A stretch of DNA of 64,000 bases from Blasia pusilla. Its lineage: Eukaryota; Marchantiophyta; Marchantiopsida; Blasiales. Below the pieces are notes generated by a model. The model searched no databases and was not told the origin of the DNA. It saw nothing but the letters and a program-made list of their open reading frames with translations. Below are positions 36,063-46,116 of the stretch, piece after piece; position 1 is the first letter of the stretch, and the number at the start of each line of letters is the position of its first letter. Position numbers and translations under genes: made by a program. The stretch lies in assembly GCA_050084515.1 (NCBI GenBank), contig CM114274.1, positions 20,336,001 through 20,400,000 of the forward strand. Direction: 5' to 3'.

Positions 36063-37050
36063 GACGCTGCTCGGCCATCCCAAGACTAAAAATCCAGGTC
36101 AAACAATTCAGATCCATGGCCTGACCGAACACATGATATCGTGAAGCCTTAGAAATGGAAGCAACCGCTGTCACACTAGTATCAAATCCCATCGCACGCT
36201 CTCTCTCATCAACGTTAGGCTCCACCAACTATCGCACATGAGAATCCCATACAAGCCTGAGACCACCTTCCCTGTAGGCATGTGATGAGGGAAAACTCAC
36301 AAATGTGGGTAGTGCCATCCTAGGCTGGCCCACACGGTTCACCATTGCCATGGGTGACCGATCAATAACCCTCACCCCCTAAGAAAGTCGCCTAGTATCC
36401 AAGATACTATCCATTGTAAGGCAAGGATCCCATTACACTGCATCATATGCTCGACGTAGAACCTCCCTAGGCAACAAGTTTTTCCACCACAAGCGTGGAC
36501 GATGTGCACGCGAGCCAACTTGCGCTGCATCCAACAACACCGCTGGTCCAATCCAAGACCGCACCTCATGAACACTCACCATCATCCGGGTCCGAGTGTC
36601 ACCCAACATTGGAACATTCTCAGAATGTAAGATGGAGCATGTGCCTGATGAACCTGAAGATGTCGTAACACCCGTAACATCTCCCAAAACAATAAAAACC
36701 TAGGGTCGTGTAATCCCTCACCACAACCAATACGTGTATGACCCTGACATGGCCATCCAGCAATCACCAAGTCCACAGGACCAACCCTCTCAAGGTCTTG
36801 CGCCCCCAACAATGCAATGTGTGACGGCAAAGCATGTTGGTACCCACGAATAGCTGATGGCGGCAACAACTCAGGATATCTCCGCATCAACTGACCGATA
36901 TGTCAGGATGAGACTCTCTAGGCCGTCTCATCTCGCTCCACATACACGTATCTCCGCACATGAATACCGGTCTACAATATTGCAGCCAAACCTGTGCTAA
37001 TCCCACCAAAGAGATCTAACACACAAATGCCCTTTGGCGGATATTGCCAT
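36063..37050 (-). pseudogene. DNMT3-like DNA cytosine-5 methyltransferase domain in gypsy pol
   Basis: The domain would methylate cytosine C5 in DNA. C5-methyltransferase motifs appear in order on the minus strand. Motif I is VLDLFGGISTGL (about 37025-36985). The motif III-IV region is VDLVIAGWPCQG with the catalytic Cys (about 36760-36740), followed by GLHDPRFLLFWEMLRVLR. Motif VI is ENVP (about 36620-36610, after a one-base deletion). Motif VIII is SRAHRPRLWWKNL (about 36505-36470). The motif IX-X segment is ERERAMGF ... RYHVFGQAMDL (about 36200-36080). The AHR-R-W-NLP and GL...LF-E patterns point to DNMT3 rather than DNMT1 or CMT. It spans about 320 codons, the length of a whole catalytic domain, and has several stops. 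It lies between protease and RT. Confidence 0.85.
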
Positions 37051-38500
37051 ACAATGGGTGTAGTATCCAAAGGGGATAACCCAACTGGACTAGAAGTAGG
37101 AGTCCGCCGTGGGGCCTCCTCTTCCTCGTGAGGTATAACAGCCTCACACCAAGCCTCATGCAGTATGCGATCAGCCTCATGCAGTAGGCGATCTGCCTCC
37201 TGCCGTAGTGCACCGCCTGAACTCCAAAGTGGCACATCCAACAATAAGGATGCCACTGCTGCAAAACTAGGGACCTCCTCTACCTCCTCATGCACAAGAG
37301 AATCCAAAGTAGAAAGATTACCCTCCAAAAAGTCTCCTGGCCAAGTGACTACTCCACTAAAACCAGCCACAGATGCTAACACCGTTGGGGAAGACCCTCT
37401 GGTCGAGCCCCATAAATAAATCTCACAGGAACCTGGCTCATATGTCCATTTCCGGACTGCCAACCAGGTCTATAAGACGTTGTCTTAGTCCAGTAGTCCA
37501 TCTGAAAACCTATCGGGTACAGTACTGCTCCTCCAACTAGTATATCATATGACTCCGCTGATGTGACCAGTGTAGGTACTCCCAACCGTGAGCTATCAGT
37601 CGCATGATCTGGTCTCAATTGTACAGACAACTTCTCTTGTGTCATGAATTGAGACCTATCATTGGCTCCTCCAAGTGATGTTTGAATCTTGAATGGGCAA
37701 AGCTCAAGCTCTGACCTCCGAATACCCAAACCAATACATGCCGCCTTTCCCAACATTAAAGGTTGGGCACTAGAGTCTAACAAGACTCTATCTGGTCTAT
37801 ACACCTGTCTTGCTGGACTCACCAATCGGAATATCCCACTCCGGTTGTCCAACATACATACTCCAGGTGTAAGCCTCTCACGATCAATGGTTGGCTGGGC
37901 TGGTAATGCATCCATCTTCGCCGCTACTGCCTGCCAAGTAGCACTGGTACTTAATGCTACACCTGACATAGAGGGTCGCTCCACCGCAACATCCTCATCC
38001 ACCTCAGCACGCTTAGCAGTATCACCCCAACGTTCACACAACGTGGCTGCTAGCTGAAATACAGGAGCTAAGTCAACTCCTAAAGCCATCAACTCCATGG
38101 CCGAAAAAAATGGGGATCCCAACACTGAAGTTGCCATCCGCAATATTGCACTAGTTATTGCATCCATGTCTACTACACGCGATGTAGATGCCTCAGTCCC
38201 CACTCTAGGCTCCATAGGATGCATAAGAACCATGGATGGAGTCCTAAGCACCTCAAACAACAAGAATGACTGGGGAAGCCTAGCGTGCCTCCCAGCCTCA
38301 CCCCTCTGTGGGTCCAACTCCACAGTAGCACCACGTGGCTTTGACGCTCGAGTGGCTCCTCTCGTAACTGCAGCTGATGCCTCAACCTGTGCTTCACTCG
38401 CCATATAAGAGAGATCATCCCCTCCATAAGAGGTGGAAGCCCATGCTCCCGAACCTGCTCTATGCTGGATACCAGCCATAGTAGCCAACTTTTGCTCCAA
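37051..38500 (-). pseudogene. Protease region of gypsy copy B
   Basis: A long open frame runs from 38500 to 37376. The aspartic protease box is LLDSSAQPLMLGK (about 37800-37760), where copy A has the active DSG, so this copy's protease is probably inactive. The upstream 240 residues are a Gag-Pol linker with Ala/Thr-rich and hydrophobic stretches. 37463-36972 carries the frame onward (VVTWPGDFLEGN, acidic HEEEEAPRR, GLSPLDTTPIVWQYPPKG) into methyltransferase motif I without a stop, so protease and methyltransferase were translated together. Confidence 0.75.
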
Positions 38501-39332
38501 TTACTCAATCTTGGCAGCCAAAGCTGACTCTGTCGTAGTGGTAGGGGTAGCCACCGTAGGCTCTCCAACTACTGGTCCATCTCTACCACCTTGGCCTCTT
38601 GGAGCTACTCCACCACGGCCGCGGCCTGATCTCAACTCTAGATGAAGATCAAAGCATCGCTCTCGAGGATGACCTGGTCTCCCGCAATGATCACATTGAG
38701 TTGGGGCCGACTGAGGCCCATCCTCCAAAGTCCGTCTCGCATCCTCTTGGGGACAAAACCTCCTAACATGATCACTTCCACATGTCCAACATGATTGTCC
38801 TTGCTGCGGGGTAGCAAATGAAGGCAATGGTCTCTGCGCAAGTGTCCCTCTAGGACCTGATTGAGGTCATGTTTACCCCCGATGACTCCCACTTCTACTA
38901 CCACCACCACTACTACGAGACTGTGAGGTGGATTTCTGAACACGAGAAGTAGCAGTTGTATCCCTACTTAATGCGGATGTCACCACTCTCTCCTCCACCA
39001 TGTTAAGCTCAATCTTCTCAGATAGAGCAAACACATGGGTCAATGTGGGTGAATCATCACTCATAAGAGTAGCATCATGTACCCTATGGTGCAACTCTCT
39101 GTCCAAGATCCCATACCAAAACTAGATTGCCTGAGCCTCAGTCACACCATGGGTAACTGAAATCAATCGTCGCATACGAGTGTATGCCTCACGAAGACTC
39201 TCACTAGTCTTTTGCTCAAATTCCTGAAGACTCCTCAACTTCTCTGTATTCACTCCCTGATAGTTCTTCTTCAACCTCTTGAAGAGCTCTACAACCGGGC
39301 TGAATGATGGTGGGGCACTAGTACCTCCACTA
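38501..39332 (-). pseudogene. Gag of gypsy copy B with two zinc knuckles
   Basis: 39330-39122 shows the end of the capsid-type domain (VVELFKRLKKNYQG, SLREAYTRMRRLI). 39106-38873 continues with SDDSPTLTHVFALSEKIEL. 38827-38501 has two nucleic-acid-binding knuckles, CWTCGSDHVRRFC and CDHCGRPGHPRERC, then a Gly/Arg-rich tail. Frames change near 39118 and 38870. The N-terminal part is lost at 39332. Copy A and the 53.9 kb fragment supply the missing part. Confidence 0.78.
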
Positions 39333-40990
39333 GGGGGGCTGGTATTCTGACATGAGAGAGTAAGAGAGGAAGAGAGGAGAGTCTCTCTTAAAAAAAAAAG
39401 GCCAAATCCGCCTCCTCTCTTCAATACTTTTTGACATATTTGAAATTTTTGTTTGCTTTAAAATTCAGGAAATCCTTAGATGAGAGTATTAAGTGGTCCA
39501 TATTTGGCCCTAAAAAAACCTCCTCTTTCTTGGGGGCGAGAAAAAAAGAGACATCATAAGACCACCCTAAACATTTTTCCATCACTCTCCATGTGAGCCT
39601 AAGTTTCTTAACATTCCCTGTCTCGGTCAACAAAAAGCAGTGCCCTTGGTATTTTTGTTGGAGGACCACCCGGATGGGTACCTCTCTTTTTGCAGGGATT
39701 GTTGCCTGCATCATGGCCTCCCCTAAATTGCCCCAAAACCAACTTTCTGTCGGTTATGAATGGTGTCTGCTCAAGACCAAATTTTTGAAATGTGAACAAA
39801 TCAGATCCTAAGGCTGAGAAACCAAGAAGCTGCACCCCTCCCAACCCGTAAGAAAGCTCACCATAAGAAAGGAAAGATTTTTAGAAGTGATTTTCTTCCA
39901 CCCGCACCACTGACGATCTAACGGGTTGGGAATCCAAATGGCAATCCGGCGGTAGTAGGAATCTGCACATCTTAGACAAGAAAAGAAGCCTACAACTAGT
40001 TGGACGAATGAAGGGGAACGAGCCAAAAGTCAAGAAGCCCACCACAATGCGTCGGTTGGTCTCACGGGATAGAGTTTGTCAATGCCGAGAATCCGGCAGG
40101 TTGCCTGGAAATGGTTAAAAAGTTGCAGTGGGCAAAAAGCAAAAAGTTGCAACCCGTCGGAATCATACGGGTTGCAGAATTGTAATTCTGAGTAGCTAAA
40201 AGAACACAATCCACAAGTCCAAAAACATATTCCAGCAAACTTTTACAAACACCATTATGGGCTGAAAAAATCTCGTCCTTTATTACCTCCGAAGGAACCT
40301 CGGAAATGTACATTTCACCTAGTCTATGATTTTTTCAGCCTCGTCATCTACAAATTTACTCCTAACTCTCCTCGGTGACAGTACCAAAGGAATGTCCTGG
40401 GATACAAGTGGCTCCTCTGGCCGATTGTAGACGGAGATCGAAAATGTTGGCAAATTCGGGAGCCTTGGCCCCCCCCCTAGGTACACCATAACGGTCCCAT
40501 GTAACCTGTCTCGAGTCCCATGGTTATATGGGACTTGAGACAGGTTACCTTGTACGCTTTGCAATGTGACACCCATCCAGTATCAATATCTGCTCCGTCC
40601 CCGGTAATACCATTATGGCAACCGCACAGGTAGAAGGAATCCAACACGTCTGAGAGAAGAAAAGAAGCCTACGCCTGCCTTTACGAGTTGAGGGGAAGGT
40701 GCCAAGGGAAGAAGCCCGCCAGATTGCCTCTTAAGTTGGACCAACAGGGAATGGGTCCGATCAGGCAACCTGTCGGAATCAGAGAGGTTGCTTGGAAGTG
40801 GTAAAAAGGGTGCAGTGGTCAAAAAGCGAAAAGTTGCAAGCAGGAGAAATCCGACAGGTTGCAGTGGTCATAAAGTGAAAAGTTGCAAGCAGGAGAAATC
40901 CGACGGGTTGCAAAATAGAAGTCTGCGGAGTACATAGACGATCACATTCAAAAAGACAAAAAATGATCAGCAAACTTTTACAAGCACCAC
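39333..40990 (-). pseudogene. P2 unit, 3' part: possible terminal exons, palindromes and element end
   Basis: The unit end GGGGGGCTGGTATTCTG at 39333 is followed by a GA-rich stretch, matching 13635 and 6931 inverted. 39600-39421 and 39844-39608 are open frames whose sequence recurs at 13385-13535. 40026-39840 (IAIWIPNPLDRQWCGWKKIT) is an exon-like block with a GTGAGC donor after it. 40600-40290 repeats the KSKFVDDEAEKIID tail seen in P1, so the last exon exists twice here (also at 41090-40990). Palindromes are at 40145-40180, 40763-40792 and 40840-40910. Exon order in this 3' part is unresolved. Confidence 0.45.
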
Positions 40991-41690
40991 CATCGTTCGA
41001 AAAAATCTTCTACTTTATATCATCCGAAAAAAGCTCGAAACTGTACATTTGATCTTTTCTATGAAATCTTTTGCCTCATTATCAAAAAACTCCCTACTCC
41101 AAACGCTGCAGTCAAGCTGGATCGTTGAGTTCTTTGAACTCACTCGTCATCGTCCGAGAGCTCTTGCAAAATTACTTTCGGCCTTGCCCTCCCGATTTTT
41201 GGAATCGTTGGAAGTGACGATGGAGTCACTACCAAGGGTGGCTCGAATTGGAGCTCTTGGCTTCGTGGAGAGTTTACGCCCAACGAGCCTTTCAGATTCG
41301 CCTTTGCCTCCTTGCAAAGGTCAAGCGATTCTGCCTTCCTCAAGTAGAGAATGTTCTCGCCACTCTGCCAGCGCCTTTGATACTTGCCCTGAAAGTCCCA
41401 CTAAGTCGAACACCAAGTCACCCGGCCTTGAGCGAGCTCGATGAGCATTTGCATCAAGGCTGGCGACTTTTCCCTTCCTCCCAGAAGTGGGGTACTGTCT
41501 TGCATGTAAATTCCCGGGGGGGAATTGTACAAACTATCTAAGCGATACCCATCTGAGCATGGATCCACAGGATCCTGGATCTTGAACACCTGGAAATTGT
41601 GCTCGGGCCGAACGAAGCAAAGAGACGAGGGAGTGGTCCATCGTAAATCAAAGACGTTGGAAACAATGTCAGAAACTAAAGAAGTCGGCT
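40991..41690 (-). pseudogene. P2 exon with methyltransferase motif X/I (SAM-binding)
   Basis: Read with P3, the minus strand encodes LYNSPPG, then EKSPALMQMLIEL (motif X, as in EKP-x-x-L of beta-class enzymes), then GDLVFDLVGLSG (motif I, the SAM-binding DxFxGSG loop) and a Pro-rich tail ending ELSDDDE. The apparent TGA at 41140 overlaps a splice donor GA|GTGAGT. After TTGACTGCAG (about 41095) a short last exon gives a tail ending IEKIKCTVSSFF. Frame breaks occur near 41345 and 41500. With motif IV in the upstream exon, the motif order IV-X-I is that of beta-class N4/N6 methyltransferases. Confidence 0.6.
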
Positions 41691-41699
41691 TGAGAACAT

Positions 41700-42132
41700 T
41701 TTCAATAATTGACTTTGGATCAACGTGTCGGAGTCCGACGGGTTGTTTTGTCCCGGACCAACCCGTCGCCTTCCGACGGGTTGGTCAGGGACTAAAACAA
41801 CCCGTCGGGCTCCATTATTTTTGTCCATGAGCAACCCGTCGCTATCAAACGGGTTGCATCCAAAAACCAAAATCAACTGGGAAAAACCAAAAGCAAGAGC
41901 AACCCGTCGGGTTCCGACGGGTTGCAGGTACACCGCGGTTTTCCCTGTGTATGTGGGAAAGATGCAACCCGTCGGAAACCGACGGGTTGCTCTCACCGAG
42001 CATGGGTGCTCTAAGCCAAAGAACCCGCCGCCTTCCGACGGGTTGCTCACGGACAAAAAAAACCGAGATTGACTCTCATTATACACATCATTAAAATATA
42101 ATTGAAATTATAGTACAGGAATTGAGCCTTAC
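41700..42132 (-). repeat. P2 intron palindrome array
   Basis: The intron starts at the donor TTCGG|GTAAGG (exon end 42133). Units are at about 41721-41746 (GAGTC centre), 41758-41783, 41798-41815, 41830-41857, 41899-41927, 41965-41991 and 42020-42048. The 41899 and 41965 units have 10-12 bp arms of the CAACCCGTCGG type. P1 has an array in the same intron (11040-11565) but with different units, so arrays turn over while splice sites stay. Confidence 0.7.
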
Positions 42133-43183
42133 CCGAATCTGACTCGTCGCGGATCGGAGTGGGTACTCATTTTTTATGATCCACGATTGCGCCGTCCTCC
42201 ACTTTAGCGAACTCTTGACGCACTGGAGGTTGAAGAGCTCGTCCTCGCTCCCTCCGGCCAACACCAAGAAGCGACCCTTGTCACTCGGATAAGGCGTGCA
42301 AAGGAGAACAAAAGCGCAACTGGTCATAAGAGAGCGGCACATTCCACTCGGTACCTCGTCCGACGGATTTCGCCCCAAAGTCGCAACCCCGAGGGCAGAT
42401 CGGCGATCAAGAGATCCACCGCAACCTCTTCGACCACACCATTCACCGTCCGGGCAGCGTGCCTGTTTCGTTGGAGCTTCCGTCCCAGCCTTGTCAATTT
42501 TTTGATGGCTGGTGTCGACGCTTGAGAATCGAAGCTCTTCACTCATCCAAGAAAGGAGTGAATCAAGGAGGACGCTTGTCCGGTCGTTGTTTGTCTGTGT
42601 CTTCCCAAGGATGATGGATGTATTCTCCTTGGGACAACCCGGGCACCTCTCGCTTCCGCTTCCCTAGTCAGGGGACGGCTTGTCGGGGTTTCTATGACCT
42701 CGGACTCGGTGGCATTTTTTTTTGCCGAGGACCTGGTCCGACCCTCTCTCCCGCTTTCGTCAGGGACGATTCCGCCTCTGGCCTTGAATCTTCAGCCTCT
42801 CTTTGGGAAGACTCGGCCTCTGAATTTTTCCCCTCCCTCGCTTTGCCTTTGAGACCATTTGTGGATTTGTCTTTGGTCAGGCGAACCTTGAAGCCAACTC
42901 TTTTGTCTCGTGGGCCTGCTCTTCAGCATCTCCTCCAAAGAAGTCTTCAGTTGGGACGAAATTGGGGATGTCGTCTTGTCCCGAGGCCCTTTGCATCATG
43001 AAGCACTCGTAAATCCTTATTGGTGATGTCTTCAGGGTCGTTGAAGTCGAGCCAAATGGGGCAATTCTCCACCTCCCAATCAGACATGTGCTGCCCCATC
43101 TCCATGTCGTACATGGAGAATGTCTCTGCATCCGACGGCGAAGCCCACAATTTCAAGGCTACCGGTAATTTTCCCCAAAGCAA
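42133..43183 (-). pseudogene. P2 linker and methyltransferase motif IV exon
   Basis: 43183-42877 reads LPVALKLWASPSD, HMSDWEVENCPIWLDFNDPEDI, then FFGGDAEEQ. After a Glu/Lys-rich stretch comes EEVAVDLLIADLPSG (42440-42395), the motif IV region, then (42300-42133) DKGRFLVLAGGSEDELF and an Arg/Lys-rich end before the donor. P1 has ADLSFG at the catalytic position, so neither copy keeps a perfect DLPF. At least three frameshifts are present. The uninverted order here reveals the inversion in P1. Confidence 0.6.
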
Positions 43184-43640
43184 CCCGTCGACTCCGACGG
43201 GTTGATTTCGGCCAAAAACAGTTTCGAGGCAAGCAACCCGTCGGACTCTGACGGGTTGCTTTGGGGAAAAAACCTTCTAAACGTGCAGTCAGTCGAACAA
43301 CTCGTCGGAGTCCGACGAGTTGCATTCTTCAAAAAACATCCTGACAAGGCGGCCTGTCGAGCAACCCATCGGACTCCGATGGTTTGCTTTGGGCCATAAA
43401 CTAATTAAATCTGTGGTCAATCAAACAACTTGTTGGAGTCCGACGAGTTGCATTCTTAAAAAAACATCTGAAAAAGCGTGCAGTCGAGCAACCCGTCGGA
43501 GTTCGACGAGTTGCTTTCGGCAAAAAAAAACCTAACCCATTCATCAATCAAGCAACTCGTCGGAGTCCGACGAGTTGCGTAAGTGTTAAAGCATCCCAAC
43601 AACCGTCCGGACGAGTTGCGTAAGTGTTAAAGATACTCAC
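43184..43640 (-). repeat. P2 intron palindrome array with perfect units
   Basis: This is the cleanest array in the window. 43298-43322 and 43552-43578 are CAACTCGTCGGAGTCCGACGAGTTG, perfect palindromes apart from the central base. 43361-43387 has CCCATCGG/CCGATGG arms, 43233-43259 has CCCGTCGG/CTGACGGG, and further units lie at 43178-43205, 43424-43450 and 43489-43515. Spacers of 30-50 bp partly repeat each other. Paired changes on both arms keep the symmetry. Confidence 0.8.
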
Positions 43641-44109
43641 GTGTTCATGGCATGCATTGCCATCTCCACCGTCGCCATGTGATGAGGGAATGGGTGAAGG
43701 ACCACTGCCTTCACGTAGAAATGTGCCTCCAATGAGTTGGGCTGCTCCTCCGCAAACTTGGTCCACGCCATGAACCTGTGATTTCCATCCCAGATGAAGA
43801 AATGCAGATTCCTCATCCAGCTGAATTCCGTGCCCTCAACTTGCCTTCTGAAATCCTGGTCTCGCATCCTCCAGAATGTGTCGAGCTTTTCCAAGTCCTC
43901 CTCCGTAACCAGAGCTTGGGTTCCATGCTCGTCGTAAGGCTGAACATAGAAGGAAGGAAAGTCATCAACGAGGATCGCCGCGCCGATTGTTTAAGCTTCG
44001 CGATGTCCTCGTTGGACTGAATTTCGCGGACGTATTCCATTGTCCGCAATCGGCAGAGTGGAATCCTCGGGGCTTTGTGGCCCTCTATGAGTGCCATCTG
44101 CTTTACCAC
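43641..44109 (-). pseudogene. P2 exon 2: ParB/Srx-like block with DGNHR
   Basis: The exon follows a 90-bp intron (44110-44199). It encodes VVKQMALIEGHKAPRIPLCRL, then NEDIAKLKQ. After a one-base shift near 43980 comes DDFPSFYVQPYDE and LVTEEDLEKLDTFW, and at 43800-43640 FFIWDGNHRFMAWTKFAEE and AHFYVKAVVLHPF. The helix DIAKL, the Phe/Val strand and DGxHR followed by a helix match the ParB/sulfiredoxin fold pattern. In bacteria and phages such domains are often joined to DNA methyltransferases. It is the better of the two copies here. The fold call is by motif, not alignment. Confidence 0.5.
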
Positions 44110-44199
44110 CTGTCAGAACTGGGACAAGATGAATAAGCTACATTGAATTCCCAATGAATTGCAATTCACATAATTCAAAAAACCCAGATCCTCTCTTAC

Positions 44200-44830
44200 C
44201 CGCTCGAAAATGAGGTCGGTTTCTTGACCAGCTAACTTGTCTAAGACAGAAGCTGGCAAATCGATTGGGAACTCATCGATCCGATAGAGGTCGATGTCCT
44301 CCGCCGGGCTTGGAGTCGAGAATGACCGCTCTCCGGCTTCTTTGGCCATATCCACCATCTCCACGCTGGCGGTCCTCATGACCTCGTCGTCTTCGATTTC
44401 AAATTCTGGCGTTTCCACTATGTTGATTGTGTCCCCGGACTTCATGGGGGACATTTCCCACATCTCAACACTTGCAGTTGGACGGGCTGGGCTATCGTCA
44501 ATGGCTATCACTTTTTCCCTCCTCGCTTTAGCCAATTCTGCCCTCCTCACCGACGCGTCCAGACACTTCTTTTCTCTCTTTTCGTCGGCGATCCTTTTCT
44601 TCAAGGCTGCGGCGACGCCCTCTGCTGCGTTCGTTTTATCTAGCGCCTCTTGAACACGTCTCGCAAGAAGCACTTGGTTGTGCATCTCCGCTTCCCTTTC
44701 CCGCTCCTCAATTTCTGGCCGCCTAATTTCATTCGCGGGAACGAGGCCAAGGAGAAGCTGATGCAGGAGTCCTTATGGACTTCGGAGTGAAGCTCCCAGA
44801 CTTGTTGGCTTGTGATTTTTTCCTCGTCAT
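44200..44830 (-). CDS. P2 exon 1: conserved start and coiled-coil region of the methyltransferase gene
   Basis: The start is ATG at 44830 (MTRKKSQANKSGSFTPKS), preferred over 44861 because P1 begins identically. Next is a Glu/Arg-rich coiled-coil (LKKRIADEKREKKCLDAS, RRAELAKARREK) and the conserved SVEMWEMSP and DIDLYRIDEFP blocks. A one-base shift near 44740 separates the first 30 residues from the rest. The exon ends at GAGCGG|GTAAGA (44200). A TATA box at 45121-45130 would serve it. The function of this N-terminal region is unknown; coiled coils usually mediate self-association. Confidence 0.6.
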
Positions 44831-45120
44831 TTTTTCCGGAAATGCCTCCATCTATGTCCACGACGAATCCCTTGATTAGTCGCCTTGCTGATGTCGAGAT
44901 GGGGAGCTTGAATCGCCTTGATGGGTAGCTCCAATCGTCCCGCGATCGCTTAGTCGAACGGTCTCGCTGTCGTTCGGTCGAACGGTCTCGCTCTCGTTCC
45001 CTCCTATCGACTCGCGATGTGTCGCCGTGTGAAATGCCCCTTCATATCTTATCAGCTGCTGCGCGGGAGAGTGAGGAATGAAGATCGCAAAATGAGAAAC
45101 CGGAAATGAGCAATTTCTGC

Positions 45121-45130
45121 CCTATTTATA
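45121..45130 (-). promoter_or_regulatory. TATA box for the P2 gene
   Basis: The minus strand reads TATAAATAGG, about 290 bp upstream of the chosen ATG at 44830. It matches the plant TATA consensus. Confidence 0.5.
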
Positions 45131-45214
45131 CTTTTCTAGCCGTTGGGTTGACCGTTGGGTCCCGTCGTCCTTTCGACGGCGACGTGTCGGATGTTACGGA
45201 AGTCCGGACGTGAA

Positions 45215-45900
45215 AAATGGCAACCCGTCGGAGTCCGACAAGTTGCGCGGCTCCGCCATCCTGGGTATGTCGCCACGTGCGCGAGCAACCCGTCGGAGAC
45301 CGACGGGTTGAGCGCCTCCGTCGTCTTCGGAAAAGAACGCGAGGTACCCACGCAACCCGTCGGAGACCGACATGTTGCGCGCCTCCGCCATCCTGGGTAC
45401 GTCGCCACGTGCGCGAGCAACCCGTCGGAGACCGACGGGTTGAGCGCCTCCTTCGTCTTCCGAAAAGAACGTGAGGTACCCGCGCAACCCGTCGGAGACC
45501 GACATGTTGCGCGCCTCCGCCGTGTTTGGGATGGGAACGGGACATTTCTTGGGCAATCCGTCGGAGACCGTTGGGTTGCACGCTTCCCTCATCAAGGGTT
45601 AAGAACGAGGGCTTCCCGTGCAAGTTGCGCTACCCATTGGAGGGCGACGGGTTGCACGCCTCGCCATCTTTGGGCAAAAAGGTGAGGCATCCGCGGAACT
45701 CGTCGGGAACAGACGGTTTGCACGCCTCCGGCATCTTCGGGCAAGAAGGAGCGGTATCTAAGCAACTCATCGGAGAGCGACGGGTTGCTCGCTTCGACAA
45801 TGTTTAGCAGAAGCGTGCAACCTGTCCGATGCCGACGGGTTGCAGACTTCGGTTAGCTTCGGGTAATTTTTGAGTTACCAGGACTCCGACGGGTTCCAAG
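45215..45900. repeat. Palindrome array in the divergent spacer
   Basis: Units have CAACCCGTCGG-AGA-CCGACGGGTTG form (perfect 11-bp arms, for example 45286-45310 and 45418-45442). They alternate with units whose second arm is CCGACATGTTG. Spacers contain CGCCTCCGCCATCCTGGGTA and GTCGCCACGTGCGCGAG. The 132-bp period of a two-palindrome block shows tandem growth. Units become more degenerate toward 45900. Confidence 0.8.
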
Positions 45901-46052
45901 TGGGATGCGCAACCCTCTGCTTCCCAAATCTGGTAACATATTGCAACAAAATTGAATGTGTTACAGAATTGGATCCATTGTGTCAGACAATGTCACCCAC
46001 CGAATTCATCTTGTCAGTAAAAATCTATCAGGAGTATCTGTTTCCTATTCAC

Positions 46053-46060
46053 TATAAATT
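46053..46060 (+). promoter_or_regulatory. TATA box for transposase M2
   Basis: TATAAATT lies 57 bp before the ATG at 46117. Four ATTCTC repeats follow (46065-46089). Confidence 0.5.
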
Positions 46061-46116
46061 AAAAATTCTCATTCTCATTCTCATTCTCAGTCTCCTCCCG
46101 TTGGAATCTTCTTCGA

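Larger units (their letters stand above)
34119..39332 (-). mobile_element. Ty3/gypsy retrotransposon copy B, 5' part (Gag-PR-DNMT3-RT-RNaseH)
   Basis: Together with 17340-19528 this is one element of about 7.4 kb, split by the CACTA transposon. The order on the minus strand is Gag with two zinc knuckles, aspartic protease, DNMT3-like methyltransferase, reverse transcriptase, RNase H, then (past the CACTA) integrase with PHD finger, polypurine tract and LTR. The 5' LTR and first part of gag are missing: at 39332 the element is cut by GGGGGGCTGGTATTCTG, the end of the P2 unit. Stops and frameshifts throughout show that it is dead. Confidence 0.88.
44831..46116. promoter_or_regulatory. Divergent spacer between P2 and MULE transposase M2
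   Basis: The spacer separates the minus-strand methyltransferase gene from the plus-strand transposase. It contains one TATA box for each (45121-45130 on minus; 46053-46060 on plus). Between them (45215-45895) is a palindrome array of about a dozen units, including a duplicated 132-bp block (45251-45382 and 45383-45514). 44940-45000 has repeated CGAACGGTCTCGCT. ORFs through the array encode repetitive Arg/Pro/Thr peptides and are not genes. Confidence 0.6.

Noticed and set aside
43184-43640. CRISPR-like look of regularly spaced palindromic repeats
   Set aside because: The repeats vary in sequence, spacers partly repeat and differ in length, the units sit in spliced introns, and no cas genes or leader are present in this eukaryotic DNA.
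45126-45685. Overlapping ORFs on both strands with repeated Arg/Pro/Gly/Cys peptides
   Set aside because: They are translations of the palindrome array; both strands are open because of its symmetry and base composition, and no codon conservation is seen.
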